Shown here one piece after another: positions 6,765-13,979 of a stretch of DNA of 18,898 nucleotides. Position numbers and translations under genes: made by a program. Below the pieces are notes generated by a model. That model worked only from the letters and a program-made list of their open reading frames with translations. It did no database searches and was not told the DNA's origin. The DNA is from Dehalococcoidia bacterium (lineage in GTDB: Bacteria > Chloroflexota > Dehalococcoidia > JAENJB01): assembly GCA_016844565.1 (NCBI GenBank), contig JAENJB010000082.1, positions 1-18,898 on the forward strand. Reading direction: 5' to 3'. Numbering within the stretch: the stretch's first letter is position 1; each line of letters starts with the position of its first letter.

Positions 6765-8896
6765 GATGGGTGGTGGGGCATGGCCGCCAGCACCTTTGCC
6801 GGGGTGATGGGCAGCTCCCGCACGCGGGCGCCCACGGCATCGTAGATGGCATTGGCGATGGCAGCCGGAATGGGAACGAAGGCCGGCTCTCCCGCTCCCT
6901 GGGCAGGCATGTGCGGGTTGGGCACGATCACCAATTCAATTGTGGGAGCATCCATCATGGTGAAGATAGGGTAGTCGAGATAAGAGGCGTTAAGGATGTG
7001 TCCGTTCTTGAACTGTATACCTTCGTTGAGGGTGGCGCTGCAACCCATGACGATGCCGCTTTCCATTTGGGAGTGGACGCCATCGGGATTGATGACCAGG
7101 CCGCTATCCTGGGCGGCCACCACGCGCTTGACGCGCACCTTGCCGGTGGCGCGGTCAACCTCCACCTCGACTACCTCCGCGATCCAGCTATCGCTATCGA
7201 GACTGCAGGCAAATCCTCTGCCCTGGCCGGTGGGGCCTTTTCCAGGTTTCCAGCATGCCTTGCGGGTGGCGGCTTCGATAACCCCCCGCAGGCCGGTATC
7301 CTTATCCGTAAGGTTACTGAGGCGGAACTGGACGGGGTCCATACCAGCCGCCTCCGCCAACTCATCGATGAGGCACTCCTGGGCAAAGCAGTTCATGGGT
7401 GCTCCGAGGGAGCGCAGGGAAGTGGTGCGAAGCGGGGATGGGCTGGCATGAGCGACGGTAATCTGATTAGGTATATTGTAGAGGGGGAGCACAGCGCGGG
7501 AAATGCCCGAGTCCGCCCTCGGTCCGTGGCCCTCGGCTCGCTCGCGCTTGACATCCGGGGGCATCCCGTAGCGCGCCCGCGCCCCGCCTACGTGGGGGCC
7601 GCTGTAGACATGGTACTCCCATGCTGTTAGCGCGCCGTTCTTGGCGATGCCTCCCTGCACTTCGACAAAGGCAGCTGAGCGGTACGGTCCCCAGGTAAAG
7701 TCCTCTTCTCTGGACCAGACCACCTGCACCGGCCGGCCCGCGGCGCGGGAAAGGCGGGCGGCGTCTATGGCGGCGTCGCCGACGTTCTTGCGTCCGAAGC
7801 CGCCGCCTATCTCGGTGGGCGCCACCTGGACCTTGGCTTCCGGCATGCACAGAACGAGCGCCACATCGGAGCGGACCCCGAAAGGCACGGAGGTGGTGAT
7901 CCAGATTTTCGCACCGTCTCCGGTTACGTCGGCTATAGCCGCTTCGCGCTCGATGACAGCGTGGCAGAGGTAGGCCGCCTTGTAGGTGGCTTTGAGTATC
8001 TTCTCTGCCAGGTGAAACCCGTGCTGGGGTGAGCCGCTTTCCTTGATAACCAGCCCCTCGCCCGAGTTGGCTTTCAGATAGTCCCAGATTTGCTCCGTGC
8101 TGATGTTGTACTCCGGTTCCTTATAGGAGACCTTGATATGCTCCAGGGCGGCTTCTGCCTGCTCCTCCGTCTCGGCCACCACGCCGATGTAGTCGCCATC
8201 CTGGATGGCGGCGATTACGCCGGGCTGCCGGCGGGCCGCGGAGAAGTCGGCCTGTCCCGGCTTGGCGCCAAGGGACGGCGGGCGGAGCATCTTTCCGTGG
8301 AGCATCCCCGGCAACTTCATATCAGCGGCGTACAGCGCTTTGCCGGTTACCTTGGCGGGAAGATCAACTCGGGGAACGTTGCGTCCGATGAGACGATACT
8401 GCTCCACCGGTTTGGTAGCCGGTGGGCCGGTGAGCTTCTTGGGCAGAGGCTTGCCCTGAGATAGCTCTCCGTAGGCGATTTTCCGGGTGGGGTCTCCCCT
8501 GACGGAGATAGCGCCGTCCCTGGCTTGCAACTGCTCCGGGGGGAGGTTCCATCTCTCTGCCGCCATGAGGAGCAACGTTTCCCTGACAGAAGCGGCGGCC
8601 TTCTGGAGAGCCGGCCGCATCATGCGGATGGTCCAGCTGCCGTGGGTTCCCCTGTCGAAAGGCACCAGACCGGTGATGCCCATGTAGACGTCAATGGAGT
8701 CAAATGGCGACTCCATCTCCTCAGCAACTATCTGCGCGAGGGCGGTGCGTCCGCCCTGTCCTATCTCCACTTTCCCTGAGAAAACAGATACACGGTTGTC
8801 TGCCCCTATGAGCAGCCAGGAGTTCATGTCTTCAGGATCGAAGGGTTCGTTGCGTCCCAGTTTCCCGGCCAGTTCGAAGATGTCCTGTCTCATCAT
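6761..8896 (-). CDS. Molybdenum hydroxylase large (molybdopterin-binding) subunit, IorB/CoxL-like
   Basis: This is the catalytic subunit of a xanthine-oxidase-family enzyme, about 711 residues. The family hydroxylates aldehydes, N-heterocycles or related carbon centres with water-derived oxygen at a Mo-pterin site. Seen are GKVEIGQGGRTALAQIVAEE near residue 45, the pterin-binding GGGFGRK at 364-370, the LRTTSLRSLGAPMN segment, and GAGEPA with the presumed catalytic Glu at residue 670. The layout matches the two-subunit isoquinoline-1-oxidoreductase-like branch. There is no FAD (CoxM) subunit and no maturation gene nearby. I take the ATG at 8894-8896 as start: it has AAAGGAG upstream and overlaps the stop of the small subunit as ATGA. 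The longer frame to 8974 lies inside that gene. Substrate unknown. Confidence 0.9.
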   Translation of the reverse strand: MMRQDIFELAGKLGRNEPFDPEDMNSWLLIGADNRVSVFSGKVEIGQGGRTALAQIVAEEMESPFDSIDVYMGITGLVPFDRGTHGSWTIRMMRPALQKAAASVRETLLLMAAERWNLPPEQLQARDGAISVRGDPTRKIAYGELSQGKPLPKKLTGPPATKPVEQYRLIGRNVPRVDLPAKVTGKALYAADMKLPGMLHGKMLRPPSLGAKPGQADFSAARRQPGVIAAIQDGDYIGVVAETEEQAEAALEHIKVSYKEPEYNISTEQIWDYLKANSGEGLVIKESGSPQHGFHLAEKILKATYKAAYLCHAVIEREAAIADVTGDGAKIWITTSVPFGVRSDVALVLCMPEAKVQVAPTEIGGGFGRKNVGDAAIDAARLSRAAGRPVQVVWSREEDFTWGPYRSAAFVEVQGGIAKNGALTAWEYHVYSGPHVGGARARYGMPPDVKRERAEGHGPRADSGISRAVLPLYNIPNQITVAHASPSPLRTTSLRSLGAPMNCFAQECLIDELAEAAGMDPVQFRLSNLTDKDTGLRGVIEAATRKACWKPGKGPTGQGRGFACSLDSDSWIAEVVEVEVDRATGKVRVKRVVAAQDSGLVINPDGVHSQMESGIVMGCSATLNEGIQFKNGHILNASYLDYPIFTMMDAPTIELVIVPNPHMPAQGAGEPAFVPIPAAIANAIYDAVGARVRELPITPAKVLAAMPHHPS

Positions 8897-9375
8897 CGTG
8901 CTCCTTTTGCAGCCATGCTGTGGGCAGCGTTGGTGACGGCGCGGACGATTCGCTGGTACAGGCCACATCGGCACAGATTCCCCGACAGGCTGTAACGAAT
9001 CTCGTCTTCCGTTGGGTGAGGGTTCTTATCGAGCAAGGCTTTGGCGTTGAGGATTATCCCCGGGCTGCAGTAACCGCACTGGAGGGCTTCCTCATCGAGG
9101 AAAGCCTGCTGCAAAGGGTGCAGCTTCCCATCGACGGCCAGCCCCTCAATGGTAGTGATGGCCTGCCCGTCAACCGCGGTGGCGAGCAAGAGGCAGGAAT
9201 ATAGGGGGCTGCCGTTGACCAGCACCGTACAGCTTCCGCAGTGGCCTTCCTCACAGCCTGTCTTGGTCCCGGTCAGCCCCAGATGGTGGCGAAGGAGGCT
9301 TGCCAGGGTGAGGTTGTCTTCCACCGCCAGTTCGTGTTTGTGTCCGTTTACCGTGAGATGGATTGTTCTGGGCAT
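8893..9375 (-). CDS. Molybdenum hydroxylase small subunit, two [2Fe-2S] clusters
   Basis: This is the electron-transfer subunit of the molybdenum hydroxylase, 160 residues. The plant-ferredoxin-type cluster is held by Cys41, 46, 49 and 61 (CEEGHCGSC then SC). The second cluster is held by Cys100, 103, 135 and 137 (QCGYCSPG and LCRC). It passes electrons from the Mo site of the partner to an acceptor not encoded here. The start is the ATG at 9373-9375: GGAGG lies five bases upstream, and the GTG six bases earlier sits inside that ribosome site. Its stop overlaps the large-subunit start by four bases, indicating translational coupling. No signal peptide is seen. Confidence 0.93.
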   Translation of the reverse strand: MPRTIHLTVNGHKHELAVEDNLTLASLLRHHLGLTGTKTGCEEGHCGSCTVLVNGSPLYSCLLLATAVDGQAITTIEGLAVDGKLHPLQQAFLDEEALQCGYCSPGIILNAKALLDKNPHPTEDEIRYSLSGNLCRCGLYQRIVRAVTNAAHSMAAKGAR

Positions 9376-9413
9376 TTTCACCTCCGCTTACATAATTCAA
9401 GTCGTCCAGCAAT

Positions 9414-9491
9414 CCGTTCGCCCTGAGCTTGTCGAAGGGTGAACCCCTCGTTTCCAGTGCCGTTGTGGTTCGACAGGCTCACCTCGAACGG
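9414..9491. repeat. Dispersed palindromic repeat (CCTGAGCTTGTCGAAGGG family)
   Basis: The left arm, CCGTTCGCCCTGAGCTTGTC and the following GAAGGGT, is largely the reverse complement of the right arm, which ends TCGACAGGCTCACCTCGAAC then GG at 9491. The two arms can fold into one long imperfect hairpin. This sequence type is widespread between genes in several GC-rich bacterial groups, which I state from memory. It fills the gap between the flavoprotein and the molybdenum hydroxylase genes, both on the minus strand, and may separate them transcriptionally. Confidence 0.75.
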
Positions 9492-9527
9492 CACCAACCG
9501 GATGCCGCGGCGGTTATCAAACGGTCT

Positions 9528-11177
9528 CTACGATGTGACAGGTCTGATGGCGGCGGATATCTTTCCTTTGGGCCCTTTGGTGAGGACCACCAGGCCGCGC
9601 CAGTTAAGGTCGTCTTTCTGAGGGAAGTCAGCCCTCTGGTGCACTGCCCGGCTCTCCTTCCTTTCCAGGGCCGCGATGGTGATCATCTGCGCCACATCCA
9701 CCAGGTGGGCGGCTTCATTGACCCTCATGAGCTCATGAAAGTTGCGGGCCCTCAGCTTTCGAGCGTTGTCTTTCAAGTCGTCGAGTTGGCGGAGCGCCTG
9801 AGACATTCCGGAGGCATCCCGCAGCCAGCCCACATGCTCGTACATCAACCGGCGCAATTCGGTCTCCAGCTCTGAGTAGCGGAGATCTCCTCCACCGGAC
9901 ATGGCTGAGAAGGTCTTTTCCCTGAGGTCAGCTATCTGTTGTCTGTCTATGTCGAGGCCGTTCGCAACTCTGGCATGGCGGGCAGCTTCCCGTCCGGCCA
10001 CATACCCCAGGGTGCATGCCCCTGAGGCGCCCAGCCCGAAGTTGACGCAGTCTCCCGCGGCGAAGAGTCCTTCCAGGGTGGACTGGCATCTCTCGTCTAT
10101 CAGTATACCCGATGCGAGGTAATCGAACTCGCGCACGACGAAGGGGATGGGGTCGCGGGCAATATCTATCCCCTGGCCGGCGAGGTATTCGAGCAGGAGG
10201 GCCTTTTCGTTGAGCAGGCCGAGCTTGATGCGGGCGATGGTCTCCTCCGGCAGGTGGCGGCAATCAACATTACAGGGGCCGCGCCCGGCCGAGTACTCTT
10301 TGAATGTGGCCATAGCCACCAGGCCCCTCGGCGCCCCCTCGCCTGATGGGTGGTAGCGGAACATGTACCTCTCGTCACGGGCGTTGGTCAGATGGGCGTC
10401 ATGGCCGAGAAAATTGGTGATGCAGGGAACGGCAAAACCCCTTGGTACTACGGAGCCTACAGGGAACTCCATATTGGTGAGGGCAACGCCGGCCTCGAAG
10501 GCCATAACATGTCCTTCTCCGGTGTTGTAGGGTGGGGTGGCCGTCAAGAAGGGAAGGCCTGAGGCCGGTGGGTATAGCCTGGTCACCGCGCCGGTGGTGA
10601 TAACCACGGCCCTCGCTTTGATGACATGGAAGTCTCCGGTCCTCACATTGAACCCTGCGGCACCGACCACTCGGTGGTCATGGGTAAGCAGACCCTGGAT
10701 GGGGATGTGGTTGAACATCTTCACACCGGCGCGGGACAGGTTTTCAGCCAGGATGGGCTTGATGCGAGCGCCCTCAAAATGGACCAGATAGGGGTGCGCC
10801 CATCCCGGGCCGGCGCTACGTACATACTGTCCAGTCTTCGCGTCCTTGAACGGCACACCGATGCTTTCCATATAGTCGAAAACACCCTTGACCTCACGAG
10901 CGTAGACCTCCATTAACCTGGGGCTGGTGAGGCCGGGGCGTGCGGTGGGGTGGGTATCGAAGGTGTTGAGGAAGGCCTCGGGGGTGTCCCAGTCGGCGAG
11001 GCCGAGGATGGCGGGGTAGTGGTCCAGCCCGGAGGACATGGCGCCGCTCCGAGAGACAGAGGCCTTTTCGGCTACCACCACCTGAGCACCTTGCTGGCGA
11101 GCTGAGACCGCTGCCAGGCACCCGGCGGTGCCGCCGCCAATCACCAGGACATCGGTAACGGACTCTTGTATTGCCAT
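9528..11177 (-). CDS. FAD-dependent oxidoreductase, fumarate reductase / AprA-type flavoprotein
   Basis: This is a 549-residue flavoprotein of the succinate dehydrogenase/fumarate reductase/adenylylsulfate reductase superfamily. Seen are the FAD loop DVLVIGGGTAGCLAAV at the N-terminus, EKASVSRSGAMSSG, a capping-domain region with NTGEGHVMAFEAGVALTNMEF, LFAAGDCVNFGLGASGA, and a helical C-terminal domain (HVGWLRDASGM, RKLRARNFHELMRVNEAAHL). It lacks a twin-arginine or Sec signal, so it is probably cytoplasmic. No iron-sulfur or membrane-anchor partner gene is next to it, so the usual fumarate reductase role is doubtful and the substrate is unknown. I chose the ATG at 11175-11177, with AAGAGG upstream, over the TTG four codons earlier. 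Confidence 0.83.
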   Translation of the reverse strand: MAIQESVTDVLVIGGGTAGCLAAVSARQQGAQVVVAEKASVSRSGAMSSGLDHYPAILGLADWDTPEAFLNTFDTHPTARPGLTSPRLMEVYAREVKGVFDYMESIGVPFKDAKTGQYVRSAGPGWAHPYLVHFEGARIKPILAENLSRAGVKMFNHIPIQGLLTHDHRVVGAAGFNVRTGDFHVIKARAVVITTGAVTRLYPPASGLPFLTATPPYNTGEGHVMAFEAGVALTNMEFPVGSVVPRGFAVPCITNFLGHDAHLTNARDERYMFRYHPSGEGAPRGLVAMATFKEYSAGRGPCNVDCRHLPEETIARIKLGLLNEKALLLEYLAGQGIDIARDPIPFVVREFDYLASGILIDERCQSTLEGLFAAGDCVNFGLGASGACTLGYVAGREAARHARVANGLDIDRQQIADLREKTFSAMSGGGDLRYSELETELRRLMYEHVGWLRDASGMSQALRQLDDLKDNARKLRARNFHELMRVNEAAHLVDVAQMITIAALERKESRAVHQRADFPQKDDLNWRGLVVLTKGPKGKISAAIRPVTS

Positions 11178-11200
11178 CGCTTTGCGCAACCTCTTTTTGG

Positions 11201-11229
11201 AGTTTACGAGAAAGCCATCATGGCGTCAA
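11201..11229 (-). promoter_or_regulatory. Candidate promoter for the flavoprotein gene
   Basis: On the minus strand TTGACG (11229-11224), 17 bases and TAAACT (11206-11201) match 5/6 and 4/6 of the consensus. The predicted start near 11194 leaves a very short leader that includes the ribosome site, which is a weak point. The divergent plus-strand candidate lies 48 bases away. Confidence 0.4.
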
Positions 11230-11276
11230 GGGGATGCAGGAATACCCATATCTACTTAGCTTCCTTCGGGCGGGTA

Positions 11277-11305
11277 TTGTCTCGAGTCGGGCGATGTGCT
11301 ATCCT
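11277..11305 (+). promoter_or_regulatory. Candidate promoter for the cytochrome/MFS cluster
   Basis: TTGTCT (11277-11282), 17 bases and TATCCT (11300-11305) match 4/6 in each box with ideal spacing. It would give a leader of about 60 bases before the GTG at 11375. It stands in the intergenic region divergent from the flavoprotein gene, where a plus-strand promoter is needed. Confidence 0.35.
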
Positions 11306-11374
11306 CTCCCAATATGCGAGTCTCTCTCATGCGGTTGCCATGTATGATGGCCATGTTGGCTGAAGGCGATAAGG

Positions 11375-11662
11375 GTGTTGCGCTTATTATTAGTTAGTCT
11401 TCTATCCTTGCTGGCTGCGGCCTTTCCTGGAGTGGTGGTGGCCCATGAAGGCGAACTGCATGTCGCTGAGGGTTTTGTACTCACACCTCTCACCATCGCC
11501 ATCTTCGGGGGAGCGATGGGTGGCCTTTTCCTAACGGGCTTCTTACTCTGGGCCTGGGCATCGCGGTCTCTAAGAAGAAAAGAGGAACAGAAACGGCGGC
11601 TTCAGTCCACTGCCTCCAACCCAATGACAGACGAAAGCGGTGACATAAGACAGGAGAGATGA
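11375..11662 (+). CDS. Small secreted or membrane-anchored protein with one internal helix
   Basis: This 95-residue protein is of unrecognised family. It begins with a typical Sec signal (LRLLLVSLLSLLAAAFPG), with likely cleavage near VVA before HEGELHVAEGF. A single membrane helix follows (TPLTIAIFGGAMGGLFLTGF), then a charged tail SLRRKEEQKRR. The mature N-terminus would face the outside with two His and several Glu, which could bind a metal, though this is only a guess. The start is GTG at 11375 or TTG at 11378. It directly abuts the cytochrome gene (no gap), so the two probably function together at the membrane. Confidence 0.6.
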   Translation: MLRLLLVSLLSLLAAAFPGVVVAHEGELHVAEGFVLTPLTIAIFGGAMGGLFLTGFLLWAWASRSLRRKEEQKRRLQSTASNPMTDESGDIRQER

Positions 11663-12055
11663 TTGTTATCTTCCACTGCTAAGGGTGTACTGGTCCTGGT
11701 ACTGTTGCTATCCCTGGCCGGATGCGCCAACTGGCAAGAGTTCAGCAAGCGCGTTGAGAACCCATATCCCGGTGATGTAGCTGCGGTGGCTCGGGGCAGC
11801 GCCCTGTACTCCAGCAAGGGCTGCCCGGTGTGTCACGGGGAAAAGGGGAGGGGGGATGGCCCTGAGATAGCCAGCCTCCGCATCCCGCCTCCTGACTTCA
11901 CGAATCGGGATCGGATGATCACTCGCGGTGACCCGGACCTGTTTTGGGCTATTATTCGAGGTCGGGAGAGGGCCAAAATGCCGGCCTACCGCAACGAACT
12001 CTCCGAGAATGATGTATGGGACCTGGTAAACTATTTGAGGAGTCTTTATCAGTAG
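11663..12055 (+). CDS. Lipoprotein c-type cytochrome, class I
   Basis: This 130-residue monohaem cytochrome moves electrons outside the cytoplasmic membrane. The N-terminal helix ends in the lipobox LAGC, with Cys21 as the lipidated residue. Haem is attached at CPVCH (Cys54, Cys57, His58). The likely sixth ligand is Met106 in AKMPAYRNELSEND, followed by the usual final helix VWDLVNYLRSL. The start is TTG at 11663, immediately after the stop of the small membrane protein, with AGGAG six bases upstream. An in-sequence ATG nearby is out of frame. The redox partner is unknown; no oxidase or bc-type complex is in the window. Confidence 0.88.
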   Translation: MLSSTAKGVLVLVLLLSLAGCANWQEFSKRVENPYPGDVAAVARGSALYSSKGCPVCHGEKGRGDGPEIASLRIPPPDFTNRDRMITRGDPDLFWAIIRGRERAKMPAYRNELSENDVWDLVNYLRSLYQ

Positions 12056-12094
12056 ATAGAGGCTGTGGTGTTTGGCGGAAAAGGAGATAACGAG

Positions 12095-12229
12095 GTGAAC
12101 TTATTTGCCATGGGGCGTCAACCGCCCGGCTCAGGGCTAACCGGGGTACCGCCGCTTGTCCATAGTTCCGGTGGCTGGTTCCAGATGATTCGACGCTTCA
12201 GCCGCTGGGCACTGGCATCTGGCGAGTGA
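12095..12229 (+). CDS. Short frame upstream of the second MFS gene, probable N-terminal part of that gene
   Basis: A GTG at 12095 has a strong AAGGAG eight bases upstream and opens a 44-codon frame that includes MIRRFSRWALASGE. It ends in a TGA overlapping the ATG of the next frame (TGATG). MIRRFSR looks like the cytoplasmic start of an MFS protein, and the next frame resumes at the end of TM1 (GTGIWRVMFALYLLAAGF, extending upstream of its GTG). I think the two frames are one gene broken by a small deletion. A translationally coupled leader peptide is the alternative. Confidence 0.4.
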   Translation: MNLFAMGRQPPGSGLTGVPPLVHSSGGWFQMIRRFSRWALASGE

Positions 12230-13383
12230 TGTTCGCCCTGTACCTGCTGGCCGCGGGTTTCAACCTGGAGTACATTGGCCTCGTGCTCGCCATAAACCTC
12301 CTCTTCCACGGCATAATGGCTTTCCCTGCCGGCCTCCTCTCCGATAAGCTGGGGAGGCGGTTCACCTTTGTCGTAGCGTCTTCTTCCGCCGTAGTGTTTC
12401 GGGCCTTTCTTCTATTTACCTTAGATCCCTTCTGGGTCCTGATATTCATGGCGGGCTCCGGGATGGGCGATGGCTTCCATGCAGTGGCCTCGGGGCCCTT
12501 CATCATGGAAAACAGCGAGCCAGAGGAGAGGCCCCACCTCTTCGCCCTGGAGTCGACTTTTCTGATGCTCTCGGCCTTCGTTGGCTCTATGGCCGCTGGA
12601 TTTCTGCCCGCCTTCTGGGGTGGTATTCTGGGGGTTATCCCCGCCCATTATAGTGCTCTTCGGTGGGCTCTGGTTATCTCCTTGCCTCTCACCCTGGTGT
12701 CCCTGATACCTCTCCTCTTCCTGAGGGAGCGGCGTCTACCGCAGGATATGGTTGAGAGCTTTGCAGAGCTCTTTACCTTGCGGAACATTCAGAGCCGCGG
12801 GACCATCGTGAGGCTGGTGGCTTGCGCTGTCGTTTTCGGACTGGCCTTCGGACTCATCATTCCCTTCTACAGTGTCTTCTTCAGGGAGGGGCATCTCTTG
12901 CCTTACCAGAGCGTTGGAACCATCATGGCTATTGGCTTTCTCGGCTCTGCGGTGGCGACCCTTTTCCTGGGCCCGCTGCTGACCCGGAGGTATGGCAAAG
13001 CCCGAGGGATCTGGCTGGCGCTATGGATTGCGGTGCCTTGTGTCCTTCTCATGGCCTTTATCCCATCTTTGCCCCTGGTGGTGCTCTTCTTCCTCCTCCA
13101 ACGGGCCTTCTGGGGTATCTCGATGCCCCTGCGCAACCAGTTGGCCATGGAATTGGTGGTTACCAGGGAACGAGGGACGACGAACGGCCTCATCCACGCC
13201 GCATTCGATATACTGGGATCCCCGGCTGCGGCCCTGGCCGGATTAATCATGGCTACTGGCAATTTCGCTTTAGCCTTCTCCATAGCCGCTGTGTTCATGG
13301 CCGTTCCGGGGCTAATGTATTACTATTTCTTCGCCAAGATCGAGGACCAACAGCGCCTGCGGCCACAAGTGCGTCGCGCCTGA
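12226..13383 (+). CDS. MFS transporter, apparently missing the first half of TM1
   Basis: This is a 385-residue major facilitator protein with at least 11 hydrophobic helices. Motif A after TM2 is GLLSDKLGRRFTF. SMPLRNQLAMELV and ERGTTNGLIHAAF in the second half are typical of one MFS branch. The substrate is unknown. The frame starts at GTG/ATG 12226-12231, already inside TM1 (FALYLLAAGFNLEYIGLVLA). No good ribosome site precedes this start, while AAGGAG precedes the short frame at 12095. Translation, if real, would depend on reinitiation at the TGATG overlap. It lies 170 bases after the cytochrome gene and is probably in the same transcript. Confidence 0.78.
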   Translation: MMFALYLLAAGFNLEYIGLVLAINLLFHGIMAFPAGLLSDKLGRRFTFVVASSSAVVFRAFLLFTLDPFWVLIFMAGSGMGDGFHAVASGPFIMENSEPEERPHLFALESTFLMLSAFVGSMAAGFLPAFWGGILGVIPAHYSALRWALVISLPLTLVSLIPLLFLRERRLPQDMVESFAELFTLRNIQSRGTIVRLVACAVVFGLAFGLIIPFYSVFFREGHLLPYQSVGTIMAIGFLGSAVATLFLGPLLTRRYGKARGIWLALWIAVPCVLLMAFIPSLPLVVLFFLLQRAFWGISMPLRNQLAMELVVTRERGTTNGLIHAAFDILGSPAAALAGLIMATGNFALAFSIAAVFMAVPGLMYYYFFAKIEDQQRLRPQVRRA

Positions 13384-13402
13384 CTCACGCTGCTCTCCTT
13401 CT

Positions 13403-13414
13403 CTCGCAATGACA
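13403..13414 (-). repeat. Fragment of the GTCATTGCGAG repeat
   Basis: CTCGCAATGACA is the exact reverse complement of TGTCATTGCGAG at 18504-18515. It is a solitary end of the same dispersed repeat in opposite orientation, just before the terminator hairpin. Confidence 0.5.
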
Positions 13415-13454
13415 TAAAAGGAGGGGCTTCGCCTCTCTCAGACGCCCTTTTATG
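13413..13454 (+). terminator. Hairpin terminator after the second MFS gene
   Basis: CATAAAAGG (13413-13421) pairs perfectly with CCTTTTATG (13446-13454), and an inner hairpin GAGGGGC-TTC-GCCTCTC sits between them with one G-U pair. The descending outer arm supplies a TTTT run. It lies 30 bases after the MFS stop, before the promoter of the next operon, where a terminator is expected. The A/T-symmetric outer arm would also work on the other strand. Confidence 0.55.
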
Positions 13455-13491
13455 AACGCTCTACGGTAAAGCTCTGTTGCTGTTATCGCTC

Positions 13492-13520
13492 TTGTTGCTA
13501 CTCACCTTTGGTGATAGAAT
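13492..13520 (+). promoter_or_regulatory. Candidate promoter for nuoE/nuoF-gltD
   Basis: TTGTTG (13492-13497), 17 bases and TAGAAT (13515-13520) match 4/6 and 5/6 of the housekeeping consensus. It lies about 33 bases before the ATG at 13553 and downstream of the hairpin terminator. The predicted leader of about 26 bases includes a GGGGGC ribosome-site-like run. Confidence 0.5.
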
Positions 13521-13552
13521 AGGCGGTTAAATAATTCAGCGCCGGGGGCAGC

Positions 13553-13979
13553 ATGAACGAGCAGATAGCAGACATCATTGCCCAGCACAAAGACGGGCGC
13601 GGCGAGCTCATCCCCATTCTGCAGAAGGTCCAGGAGACCTACGGTTACCTCCCCAAGGAAGCCATCGTCCAGATATCGGAGTCGATAGGCATTCCTCCTT
13701 CTGACATATACGGCGTGCTCACCTTCTATGCCCAGTTCCGGACCAAGCCGACGGGAAAGAACCGGGTGATGGTGTGCCGGGGTACGGCCTGCCATGTCAA
13801 GGGCGGGCCGCGGGTGCTGAGAGCGGTGAAGCAGACTCTCGGCGTGGAAGAGGGCGAGAACACTGCCGACATGAAATATACGTTGGACGACGATGATGAT
13901 CAACAAGGATACCCACGGGCGGTTGACGCCGCAAAAGGTCTCGGCTATTTTCGGCGGCGAAAAAGAAGAGAAGAAATGA
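13553..13979 (+). pseudogene. nuoE: NuoE/HydA-type [2Fe-2S] subunit, frameshifted (second Cys pair missing)
   Basis: This is the small thioredoxin-fold [2Fe-2S] subunit that partners NuoF/HydB proteins. The frame from the ATG at 13553 gives a good NuoE N-terminal part (ELIPILQKVQETYGYLP, SDIYGVLTFYAQF, and VCRGTACHVKGG with Cys75 and Cys80) up to DMKYTLD. The frame then turns to low-complexity DDDD and basic residues. A different frame (codons in phase with 13893) reads MINKDTHGRLTPQKVSAIF then GGEKEEKK and stops at TGA 13977-13979, a typical NuoE ending that overlaps the ATG of nuoF. Between them, near 13887-13893, the expected block with the second C-x3-C is absent. A deletion of about 38 or 41 bases would restore both length and frame. 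Confidence 0.82.

Noticed and set aside
6770..7630. 286-codon plus-strand frame opposite the molybdenum hydroxylase
   Set aside because: It is Gly/His-rich antisense of a well-supported gene and lacks a ribosome site.
12822..13412. 196-codon plus-strand frame overlapping the second MFS gene
   Set aside because: It is the +2 frame of a transmembrane gene, rich in Pro/Gly/Arg with no motif.
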